In this document: positions 37,414 to 48,316 of the stretch, piece after piece
Numbering within the stretch: the stretch's first letter is position 1
How the letters are laid out: the number at the start of each line of letters is the position of its first letter
From: Plectrocnemia conspersa
Lineage: Eukaryota; Arthropoda; Insecta; Trichoptera; Polycentropodidae
DNA: 64,000 nt
Assembly (NCBI GenBank): GCA_009617715.1
Contig: VTFK01000138.1
Span: 186,001-250,000, forward strand
Direction: 5' to 3'
The notes under the pieces: generated by a model
Told to the model about the DNA's origin: nothing
Database searches by the model: none
Seen by the model: the letters and a program-made list of their open reading frames with translations, nothing else
Position numbers and translations under genes: made by a program

Positions 37414-37735
37414 TTAATATGAATAGTGACATTTATATTTCAATGTTAGAGTCCACTTTAATGGATTCTTACCAGAAAATATTTCCAAGCACAAACCGCG
37501 CTACCATTCGATTCCAGCAAGAAAACGATCCGTACCATACTTGTTTAAAAATCAGGGATTTGGCGCTTTTGGAGTGGCCTACATAGTCACTAGATCTAAA
37601 TACTATACAGCATTTATTGGCAAAATTAAAAGAAAAGGTTGCCAACACAATTGCAAATCTAAAATTGAGCTGCGAGAAAAATACAGATGGAATGGAGAAA
37701 ATTGTCTCCGTCCACCTGCAAGTCATTAGTAGACA
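37414..37735 (+). pseudogene. Tc1 transposase, C-terminal fragment
   Basis: It begins MNSDIYISMLES, then RFQQENDPYHTCLKIRD (second catalytic Asp block of Tc1, usually FQQDNDPKHT), then LEWPT, a stop, and SLDLNTIQHLLAKLKEKV (third catalytic block, SPDLNPIExxWxxLK). The catalytic Asp of the QQDN motif is changed to Glu (QQEN), and the Glu of PIE is changed to Gln. With its stop codon this makes it inactive. Confidence 0.9.
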
Positions 37736-37870
37736 GTGTGAGGGTAGGCCTACTAAATATTAAAAATAAGCTTAAAATAAACTCTTTAAACAATCTTGAT
37801 AAGTTTTTTATTTATATTTTTTAGGATATAGCACATTTATTAGGGTGCCCTATTATTATGGCCAAGCCTG

Positions 37871-40094
37871 TATAAAGGAAGGAAATAAAGAGACTTGCAC
37901 TCGTGAGAGAGTGAAATAAGAGCCAATACAAAGTCTACTCATTTACAAGTTGTTTGTCCAATCAATTCCCCCTCCTTGTCTTTAACAAATATATTTAATA
38001 ACATATCCCGAATAGAATTTAAGAAGGAGAACCGCAAGGATAACTGAATCTTGATTCAGAAAATATGTCGTTGCAAATAAAACGAGGGCAATGTCATCAG
38101 AACTTACCCAGTCTAACTTTGAAATTGAATTTCAAAAGAAATTCTGTATTTTTGATCAGCTGAAATATTCATGATCCATCCTTTTAAAATCCATGTCTCC
38201 AGCGATAAATGTGGCCCAATAAAAGTTATGAATCAATATTATCTCCGAATATTTATTTTCTACTGCTACGTGTGAGAGAAGCTTTAGCATATTAAAATAT
38301 AATTTCATTCAAATTTTTGTGCGCATAAAAAATATGTATAACAATATTGTTATTACATAATATTAATTTTACAAAAAAATAAACGGGTAAAAAATAAAAA
38401 AATTCACAAGACACGTAAAAAGCTAGTCATGTCGCTGACTTGGATCATTATTCATCTTTACAAATTTAAACCTTGCTTTACCAAAAATTCGGAACGTAAA
38501 GCAAGCAACTGTTTAAACCGTTATTTCATTCGACAACTCAATAATCGCCCAACGCCAACGAGACAAGATAAGTCGACAATGCGGGCGTCCAAATAATCGG
38601 AAAGAGTCGCCTGAAAGTGTCAAAATTCCACATACTTGACACTAGACGTCATCCGTAAATGTGCGTGGGTCGCCCACTCACCGAAAAGCACCAAAAACGC
38701 CGACAATCAGGGAGAGGTCAATTAGGAACCAAATTTCTCGCAATTCGCAAACTGACATGCTATCATCAGCCGACGAGTACATGTCATCGTTTGCATGTTA
38801 ATAAACTTTATGTGTATGTCAACCAGGTGACGTTAGAGGTCAATACGCCATTAATGAACCGTTACGTAATTATAGTATCGACGAGCACTTGCGTGATACG
38901 AAGCATGGTCATTCATCGGGGGGAGCGACTAGCGACTTTGTCGTTTATTTAATTTGTTAATGTATGCGTGCTCGTACAATATCGAATTATCGGTTAAGTC
39001 ATTATTTTATATATAAATTTGGGCATGCTCTATTAATTACTACGGCATGACAGTCCTATCATAAATTAAAAACGTATGCATAAAACGTGAATTGTATATT
39101 CAAGTATTTGACATTATAATGCAAGACTTTGTTATAAAATAGTGCAATACGTGTCATGATAATCAACAAGTTGTTTATTATGGAAAAATCACGATAAAGA
39201 AACAAATATATATTTTTTAAATCAGTTACTTCAATGCGAGAAGTCATCAAAATTGGTTTGACGTTTTAAACAATAGGGTCAGTAATACGATGGACAAATT
39301 CGCAGAATTAAGACGAACCCATGTCTAAACTAAAGATGTATTTTAAAACTGCAATTAGATTAAACGTTGTCGATAATCAGCAAATAAACACGTCATCATC
39401 GGAATTATGGATAACATTCAATTGAGAGCAAAGAGTAAATTTACTCCCGAACAAGGAAAAAGGCCGCAAACCGCGATGATACGAAATGATGTCAGCGGAC
39501 TACAAAGAATGTTCGTCTACTTACGATCATATAAATAGCATGCACCCTTCAAACATGGTCTTTCAGATTTGATTAATCTGGAAGACCTGTTGATCCAACA
39601 CGCCACAAAATAACGACAGATTCAGAAGGTTATACAAAAAGGTGTTAACAGCAATAAATGATGTCAGCAAAGAGATCAAGATACGAGTAGCCTAATAAAA
39701 CAAATCAAATCGCGAACACTATCTCGTCAGCGCATCAACGCGGCAAATAATATCAGATTATATTTATTAACAATATTGTGTGATTATTTTAAGTGAATAT
39801 TGCGCTTTTATTTGGTATCACGGCGCCCCACAAGATCTAGCGCCCCTGGCTATCGCCTGTACTATATGCCCTTCGGGCCGGCCCTGCCTGGCAATCGGAA
39901 AATCAAGGACATTCTTCGCGCGCGTGTCGCAATACGAACATAGAGCACATACTCTTTTTTACAAACTAAATATAAGGTCATTTAATACATTAAAAATGGG
40001 AAAAAATGTTTGATTTGCAGATTTCATTAAATTCACAAAATACAGTTGAAAGAACCTAACCTAAAATTTTGTATGGGTGCCTAGTCCCCTATAA
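37871..40094. other. No gene; one more complex block
   Basis: 38500-38960 is CpG-richer and includes an unrecognised 97-codon frame (38659-38952, +). A 13 bp hairpin with one G-T pair (GGTCTTTCAGATT/AATCTGGAAGACC, 5 nt loop) is at 39557-39587. Neither can be assigned. Confidence 0.45.
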
Positions 40095-40615
40095 CGTAGC
40101 ATTCCTAAAACGAAGTCCCAATCTCTAAAATACTTTTATATGACTATATTATTAATTATATCATTAATACATATTATAAACAACAGTGGTCCAAATATGA
40201 ACCCCTGTGGTACACCATGAAATATTATAATTTATTTTAACTTTTTGCTTTCTCTTTTTTAAATAATTATTAAATCATTTTAAAACTATTTCAGTGAAAC
40301 CTATAATTTCTTTGCCATTATACTTCTGTCTATTGTTTCGAAAGCTTTCTTGAAATCCAAGAAAACTGCTCTAATGATTTTGCTATCCTTGGGCAACAAA
40401 CAAACATTTATGTATTTCTCTGAATTCCGATTGTTGTTCATACAGAATGTTTTGAGAAATAATAAAATCTATTAATTGTTTAATTACTACTTCTTCTAAC
40501 ATCTTTTCCGTACAAGGCAACGTTTCCTTTTTACTATTTCACATGTTCCTTTAATTATATTTACATCCAATTCATCAGTACTGGTTCCTTTTTTTAATGT
40601 AAAAATTATGTTATG
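40095..40615 (-). pseudogene. Non-LTR retrotransposon reverse-transcriptase relic
   Basis: On the minus strand, using several frames, the order is GTSTDELDVNIIKGTCEIVK, then EKMLEEVVIKQLIDF with NILYEQQS.FRE, then IIRAVFLDFKKAFETIDR (motif A with the catalytic Asp region), then GVPQGFIFGPLLFIICINDI (motif B; GVPQG at 40202-40216). This is the normal order of a Jockey/CR1-like reverse transcriptase. The FADD motif was not found, and stops and frameshifts are frequent. Confidence 0.85.
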
Positions 40616-42829
40616 AATTTTTTCTAAAGATACAGATTTAAATTCTCCAAATATACTTTATTATATTGTACTAATTTATTAAACTGAGGTATTGAATTCA
40701 CAATCTTTTCCTGATGTATTTATTTTTTCTCCTATTATATGATGAATTTTATATATATTTCTTTTAATAATACACAAAAACAAATAATTTGTAGACACGA
40801 GTCGTGTCTTTTACGCGATTTTCCAGCTCACTCTTAATTTATGGTCGACGTCGGTTGCTTTGGAACGCAAATTCAATTTGTGTCCGACGACAAAACGGTT
40901 TAAACACGACGATAATTTTGCGCCTTTGTGTCGCAACGGAAATAGAATCGCGGAAAATATTGCGAAACTAAGTGCATTTTTACCACTGAATAACTGCAAT
41001 AAACTGAGAAAATTGGCATAGCATAAAGAACCCTTAATAAGGCTTTAATAGGAACGCAAGAATTCAATCAATGCATATTCTAAATTAACTATTTACCATT
41101 GCTTTAAATCTTAAAATATCTTAATACTGTATATAACAAATCTTCACATGGAAAATTAGGTATAAAATACAGCATAGTACTTTTCCATTTTGAGTTCTAC
41201 GAGGAGTATATAAATAAATGTATTCATCGCATTCTAAATTAAAAAACTATCGGTAGTTAAAATGAAAAAAAATCACATCAATAAGTCAGAAATTATATAC
41301 TTCTTTGCTGAAATATATTATACAAAAAACAACCATTTTAATTTGAATAAAATTCTAACGTGATAATTCTCCTCAACAAAAACAATCGCTGAAAAGCCAC
41401 GTTAAATCAAATGTGTAATTATCATAAAGATGAATCGAGGAAATTTTATATAATACTTTAGTAACAATGGTTTTGCACTGAATGCGCGAACGAGTACGCG
41501 TTCTGTTAGAAAATTAATCGCAAAGATACACATCTGTGTCGTTAGATATTAAACTTGCTTCATGGTAACTATGCATATTTAGGAATGGACGAGTTTGACT
41601 AGAATTTATTCAAGTGAATTAATTTATTCAATAATTCATACGATAAACAATGTTTCTGAGGCATGGGTCAAAAATCAATTTTTGAGTTATTATATGCAGA
41701 GTTGCTTCAAACATATATGTATAGCAAAGTATGTATAATATTATGTATATATGTATGTACATATCCTCAGTTAAATAATAAAATAGAAGATATTGATATA
41801 AAAAGTACATACATGACAAGAAATTGTATTAAAAAATATTCATTATTTGACTCATGTCGTTTTCCTTTAGCACACAAATTAGTTTACATCCCGAAAAAAT
41901 GGCTTGGACGAGTTTGATTCATAGCGACACATTTGTAGCACATGAGCGTACTCTCTCTAATAATGGAAGATTTGTCTCGCCATAGTAATAAACCTGTTAT
42001 TTCCATCGTTCGAATTGTGATTCATCAAAAGATGATCTAACTACAATATTTATACATAAATGTATGTGCCCACGCATGCGCTCATCGCACAAAATTACTC
42101 CGATGCAATTATTTGAGTCGCGGTAAACATTTAGAATCGGACGTGAAAGGAACAAAGAAGATTCTAGCATATGTTCAGATAATGAAAACAATTCGATTGT
42201 ACAAAACAACAAAATAAAGATAAACTTGTTATTACATTATTCACTTTTGAGATTAAAATGATTTAAAAGTCGCGTTATTCTAATGACTTAGTTGAAATAA
42301 ACGAAACAGTTTTCTCTATTAAACCACAAAACACTACAACATAATGTTAAAATTAAATACAAAATCCAAGTATCTGACCACTGCCATTAATTAATAAATA
42401 AAGAGTAGCTTATAGTATCTAAGTTAGTAAAAACCATCAACTAGATGAAAATGTATTTTGCGAAGGGATGAAAGTTCTGCTCTGTTTTGATAATAAATAT
42501 CACCGAAAAATATATATTATTATCTAATAAATTATCGTTTCTGTTTGAACTTCTTTTTTATAGGTAGTAATTCATCAGCATTGAAATACGATTGTTATCA
42601 TGTTTGTTGGTTCGCGACACGAAAACACAAACACGACACATCGTTTCCTAGCAGCAGCGACTATTGCACGCTCGTTTTGTTCTATATAAATATTAATAAC
42701 ATTTAACCCATAATAATTAATATTCGATACATATTAGCGAAGAATTTACGCAGATTTGGTGAACAACAAATGATTTTTCAAAAAAAAAAATTTTTTTCTG
42801 ATAACGTACATTTCCATCCCTCTGTGTAT
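40616..42829. other. No gene recognised
   Basis: AT-rich sequence. Overlapping frames around 41628-41917 on both strands look like chance. Confidence 0.5.
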
Positions 42830-42960
42830 GTTAATAAGCAAAATTCTCATGTGATTCACGAGACCATTAAATGCCCAAAAAGTGACTGTTTGATGAGCAA
42901 TTTGTGAGCAGACGGCATCATCGGGCTTTAGCTATGATATATGAAGAAGTCGTCATAAAT
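42830..42960 (+). pseudogene. Short mariner transposase relic
   Basis: The plus strand gives NSHVIHET, then PKKVTVW, then ADGIIGL after frame changes, matching the NPHVxHEKPxHxxKVTVWCxxxxxGIIGP block of mariner transposases. Only about 40 residues are recognisable. No terminal repeats were seen. Confidence 0.5.
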
Positions 42961-43382
42961 TACAACGAAAGGATCGATTGCTGAAAAAGTTTCAGAGGCG
43001 GCCATTTAATTGAGTCGAATACCATCGTAACCTAATAGGTTACCCCAAATCACGATGGTCGAAAACAATAATAGTATTATTTCAATACACAAAAAATAAT
43101 ACATATAAAGAAGCAAATATTCATAAAGAAAAAAATAAAAAAATATTAAAATTAAATTATAAGAAGCGGACCAGCTCCTCGTAGCTGGCATTAAACATGT
43201 CAATGTGCAATGCCACCGTATTAAGAACGTCCAAGTGCGGACGTCCTAGCCCCAACGGCCATCAAAAGAGGACGCGATTGTGAAATATTATTTTATAAAT
43301 GTATCATAAAAACCTTTTTTTAATATTTTCGACTAAAAGGGAGAATTTGGTTATTCAGGGATTCCAAATTATAAATTCAGAT

Positions 43383-44090
43383 TCAAGAATAGTCATAGAG
43401 GACGCGAATAACTGACGGATCGTCAATGTGAAAGGCGTTCCGCATAACAAAGCCAAGCATCTCAGAAGATTTACCACAGACGTCATGTATGTGTAAAGAA
43501 CCTCCACTTGCTCTCAAAGTGTTTCCGAGATCTTTAGTGGAAGTTTCTCTAGCCAAAATGTTCCCACCGAGATTGTAGGAATAAACTGATGGCGAACGGG
43601 ATCGAGAAAATGATACAGTCGAGCAGCTGAGGTTCGACCATTTTTTTAATAATAACCCATGACAAACCTTGTCGAAGGCCTTCTTAAAATCTGCATAGGC
43701 GTCTATTTGAATTGTTACCGATTTCGTGAGACAGAAATTTAGTAACAGTGGAACAGGCGGGACGAAACCCATACTATTAGTCCAACAAAACTTTCCGAAT
43801 GTGATTAAAGACATATCTATTGATAAGTATTTCAAACAATTTAACAAGAGCAGACAACACTGCGACTGGTCTATAGTTCTTTATAAACAAAATGTCACTC
43901 TTTTTATGAATAGGGGTGACTTTTGTGCATTTTCATAGATCAGGATATGATGACGTCTTGAGAATTGGATCATAAATACGTTTTAAAGGAGCAGCAAGAC
44001 TGACTTCGCAACCCTTCAAAATTAAAACAGGAATCAAATCAGGCCCAGTAGAACAGTGACATCTTCAATTTATTAAAGCCGTATTTAAAA
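43383..44090 (-). pseudogene. Non-LTR retrotransposon reverse-transcriptase relic
   Basis: The minus strand carries KVTPIHKKSDILFIKNYRPV (the fingers region NYRPVAVL), then GFVPP, then QIDAYADFKKAFDKVCHGLL (motif A). An open frame then gives STKDLGNTLRASGGSLHIHD and SSEMLGFVMRNAFHIDDPSV, the region downstream of the polymerase core in Jockey-like elements. The catalytic FADD box is missing, apparently deleted between KKWSN and the SKDLG region. It is a different element from the relic at 40.1 kb. Confidence 0.85.
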
Positions 44091-44184
44091 TTTGAGCGCT
44101 CAGTTTCATGGATGGTCAGTACTGAAGACCAAGAATAAGAATTTATCTCAATACCTGCCAACCATATTTCAGCCATTTTTTTTA

Positions 44185-44310
44185 TTTTAGAATTGCAGCG
44201 GCCATAAACCATTTTAAAATATTCGTATAAAAAAATATTTTATGAGAATTTTTGAGAAATGAAAAATCAACATTTTGCATTTTTAAAAATCAACATTTAG
44301 CATTGTATGA
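44185..44310 (+). repeat. Dispersed AT-rich repeat R3, copy B
   Basis: Counterpart of 7640-7780 (GCAGCGGCCATAAACCATTT, ATTTTATGAGAATTTTTGAG, CATTTAGCAT in order). Unclassified. Confidence 0.45.
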
Positions 44311-47300
44311 AGAGATAGCCATACCAAATTAATTCGTTTTACCTAAGTTTTTAATATAATGAAAAATGTCATCTTGCATTTTTCTTGAGAAATAATTCTC
44401 GAGAAAAACCGTATGAACGTCATATGCCTTAATTAATTTTCTTTATAAATAATAGATTACGAATTAAATTTTTTAGAGTACACACGTTTAACTAAAAAAA
44501 TATAAACATAAAAATAAATTACGTAAAAGGGTAAAATAAAAACACACAATATGTACAATAATTTGAAAAAATAATGTAGAGTCGAAGGTTATTATTTAAT
44601 AATATACTTGACTATAAAAAAACTAATATCGTACCACTTTAAAATATGGAAGATTTTTTTTTACTAATTAAAAATCTAATTTATATTAATAATACCAAGT
44701 GAACTACTCAAAAATAATGTTTTTTATAAAAAAACAGACGGTAAAGCAAATTGTATATTTAAAATATGTAAAACATTTGGTCTTTTAATGAAAAAGCAAG
44801 CATATTTATTTAGTATTTGTATTTTCTTTGAAATATTGATTTTGAGGGTGACGCCTATTGAAACGTAAACACATATAAGCAGAAAAATAATAAATTTAGC
44901 CAACTTCAATAACAATTACATAAATATTTATTCGCGATTAATTTCAGTGCTACATGGATTTCTGTGTTAAATGGTGATAAAAAATAATATTAAAAATACA
45001 TAATAAACCTACTTAAGTAATACCGTAACATAAAACCTCAATCGGTCACATTTATGAGATTCGAGATTCTTAAAAAATATTGCTATATTTAATTTTGGAT
45101 ATAACCACTTTCGTGAAGTTTTACCGTGGTGACTTCACAACATAGATCTACATTAGAAATTATAATATTTTTTGCTTCACATATTCATAACTGTATTATC
45201 TCGCGGGCAAGGACGTCGAGACTGCGCGACAAAGCTCCCTTGTCGAACAGGTTCATTGTTGTGCGCCAAAGAGCACCTGCTATTCTGCATTGTCTCGAGG
45301 GTCGAGTACACACCTTTCTGGTCCTTGATCCGGTGACCCAGAAAAAACAACAGCCCCAAAATCATGCAGCGCAAAATGCGAAAAAACATTATGCGACGCA
45401 ACACGGCGGCGAAATCAACGCCCTGGGACTGAAACGCGATAAGCGGGGGTGGTACTCGGAAAAACGACGCTAAACTCACTCGTTACGGTTTTAAGTGCTT
45501 TCCTTTGTCTAGAGAAAATGATGTAGGCATACGCATTATGAGCTTTGCTAACGTCCCTTGTTTATTTTACTCCCGAAAAAAGTTTTTAAATTAAAAATCA
45601 AAACGTTGCTTTTTTTCTATTTTGCTCTGCTGCGTTTTGTTTGTTTTTTACTTGTCTCTACTTCTCTCTCTCTCTCTCTCAATTTTTCTCTCATTCTCTT
45701 TAAAGCAAGTTCATTTTTAAATTAATTCAACTGTGTGTGCAGATGAAACGCGAACATTTTTAAATGAATTTTTTCCTCGTTCCCAGTGCCGTGTTACGAG
45801 GGGAGAATCTCTACTTTGAGAACGGAATTAGAAATACAAAGCCTTCCATGATTGAAGGTGGATACGCACTGTTGACGAAGCAGTGCTATATTGCTATTAA
45901 ATATAGCACAAAAACAAAACGATTCTTAAAATACCGACATAGCTTTCACGATATATCGATTTTTTGTCAATTATTGTGCATCACTACAATGCAATTTTTT
46001 CAAATGTTTTAATTTCGTAATGTGTATTTTTTTCGATTTCATTAAACTTCAGCATTTTTCTGCCCAAACCCAAGGCGGAGAGGGTAAATGCCGCCACCTA
46101 ACCCCCCCCCCCCATATGACCTCTGGCAATTCTATAATTGTACGCGTAATTATATTAACATATGTAGGTACTTTAACTACGTCTGCATGGTTAGTGCATG
46201 CATTGGCTAAGTGTACACTTTGACTGTAACATATAAATCTAATCTTAGAGGCTAAACTCCTAGGTATGTTGCACATACCGGAATATCGAATATCCTATAT
46301 CCCGCCGAAATATTGTAATAAAAATATTCTTAGCCCACCTAGAACACCTTTATGATTTTTTTAAATAGAGGATGCAAAACCATTAGTAATACATCTACTT
46401 TAATTATTCCCGAGGACTAATGATTTTGATGACTAATTGACATCTCACCCCACTCACCGATTTATAAAAAACATAAGCTTTTTAATAAATGTGTTGTGCA
46501 TATATTTTTAAGTAAATAACATATTTTTGGGATTAAAATACAATACTATAAACTAGCTATATGAAAACCAGGTGACATAATTATTGCGGAAACGAATATT
46601 ACGGACACGAAAATTTCGCAAACTATTTTTTTCTAATGAGAACAAATGTCAATATATTGTACATATTATACATATAAAAGTAAATATAGATTGTTATGTA
46701 TTGGGTCGACTAACCTGAAAAGCAGTGGTTTTCGACCCAAGTGTTATAGAGAACACTGAATTTTATTTATAATTTAGGATGTGAATATGCATTTTACTCT
46801 GGTAAAATGGGACAACCCAGTAATAATGCAACAGTAGTCTTTTTTTAAGAAGAAAATATGTTATAATTGTTTTCGTTAAAAATTGAAATATACATAAATT
46901 GCAATACGTGACAACAAAACATATAACATGATAATATACCACTAAATACAATAGCACAAAAATCTTGCCACATATTCAATAACTCAAACAGACGTAGAAT
47001 CAGATCGCCAAGAGTTTAAAAATAATACGTATGAAAGACTAGTCTGTTTCTGACAAAATAAAATATCATATAGTATTTTTATATATTATGTTTTTGTGCT
47101 TCCTTGTTTATTACCAGATTGTAAAGAAAAAACTTGTCTTATACTATTTTCTAAAATTTAAAAATATTTTGTTTTATTTCATTTTTGCATTATTTTATTT
47201 TATGGTTCATGTTATGTTTAATTTTATTTTAATTTTTGAATTAAAGCATTTATCTCACAAGGTGCGGAATTTATTTAAAAAAATTAACGAGTTGAATTTT

Positions 47301-47578
47301 TGTGTAGTTTTTGAACCGAAAACCATAAATAAATTCGCCTAGACTACAAATAGAAAATTAGATATCAACATAAAAATATGCAGAGAAGCCAAATAAAATA
47401 AATATTAATGCTTAGAAAAAATGTTATTAGTAATGCTTTAAAAATATTACTATTACAAATATATTATGATTATGTCAGCTAAATGTTTAATATATTATGT
47501 TCTACATTTATCACATTAAAAAGTAACTATAATCACTGACCTATTTTTTATAATTATTCATTATATTGTATATTTAAA
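44311..47578. other. No gene; simple repeats and one unassigned frame pair
   Basis: A (CT)n microsatellite lies at about 45661-45680 and a run of 12 C at 46102-46113. 45190-45480 is GC-richer and open on both strands (115 codons plus, 100 codons minus) with no recognised domain. It may be part of an unknown element or a regulatory block. Confidence 0.4.
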
Positions 47579-48316
47579 GGTATCGAACCGTTATTTTTTT
47601 CGTTCCGGATAAATTAAAAATATATATATATATATATCGGTTCGGTTCCGGTTTTCGTTCCGGAATAAATATCGTTTTTACGGTTTTCAGTTCAGCTCTG
47701 AGTGATTATTTTTTAAATGTTTTATTTGTACCGAAAATTAATTTTCTACCACATTTTATTTCTTCTATTGTTTATAAGCAAATTATATTAATTGATACAA
47801 TAATAGAATATTAATAATAATCATTATTAAAAGGTATAATAATTAAAACTATAAGTATATAATATATGATAATAATAACGAAACATGTAAATAAACAAAG
47901 CAAATCCGCATATTCCCGGTTGAAGAATACAGGATTCTTAGGTATATTTATTTACAATTAAAAAAGAAAAGTTTCCTCTACTTATTAATATATCTTCTGG
48001 TGCATTTACATTTAAATTATTTCGATTGTCTCGCAAAATAAACATTAAGCCAAAAAAAGCCCTTTCAACACTAACTTATGTTGATGGAGCTCCTAAAACC
48101 ACCATTGTAATTTTGAATAAATATGTATTTTTATTTTCCTCCCAAAATTGAATTATTTTTTTTGTCTAATCGTTGTACATCGTTAAAGTTATTTAATATG
48201 AATTCAATGTCCACATCTTTAGAAATAGAAAATCTATGTATCTCTATTGCCAATTCTTTAAAAATCTCTTTCTTAAAAAAATCTATACTACGTTTTACTA
48301 TACTCAGTTTCTTTTA
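47579..48316 (-). mobile_element. hAT element relic, C-terminal end
   Basis: On the minus strand RFSISKDVDIEFILNNFNDV leads, after a frameshift, to MVVLGAPST, a stop, VSVERAFFGLMFILRDN and APEDILISRGNF (47941-48110). This is the hAT C-terminal dimerisation block (the usual pattern is P.TS..VERAFS.L..I..D.R..L). About 370 bp further the sequence GGTATCGAACCG with several GGTTCCGG words follows, plausible as the 3' terminal and subterminal region of the same element. The 5' end was not found. Confidence 0.75.

Larger units (their letters stand above)
34909..37417. mobile_element. Outer TTAA-flanked piggyBac-type element
   Basis: TTAA at 34909-34912 and TTAA at 37414-37417 bound 2501 bp whose ends are CACTTTACCGACCG (left) and the reverse complement of CACTTTACCTACCG (right). 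TTAA duplication and these ends are typical of the piggyBac superfamily. The right end has two copies of a CGCCAATTGGCG palindrome; the left end lacks them. Inside are long inverted arms and a second TTAA-flanked element. No transposase of its own was found outside the inner element. Confidence 0.85.
34806..37870 (+). mobile_element. Tc1-type element, split by a nested insertion
   Basis: Two pieces of a Tc1 transposase (34806-34912 and 37414-37735) lie either side of a 2.5 kb TTAA-flanked insert. The right end of the element is the terminal repeat GGTGCCCTATTATTATGGCC, then AAGCCTG, ending at 37870 next to TA, the Tc1 target. The left terminal repeat and the N-terminal half of the transposase were not found, so the true left boundary is unknown and the start given is where similarity begins. 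Confidence 0.8.

Noticed and set aside
45126..45479. Opposed frames of 115 and 100 codons
   Set aside because: Both strands are open in a GC-richer block, neither resembles a known protein, and there are no splice partners.
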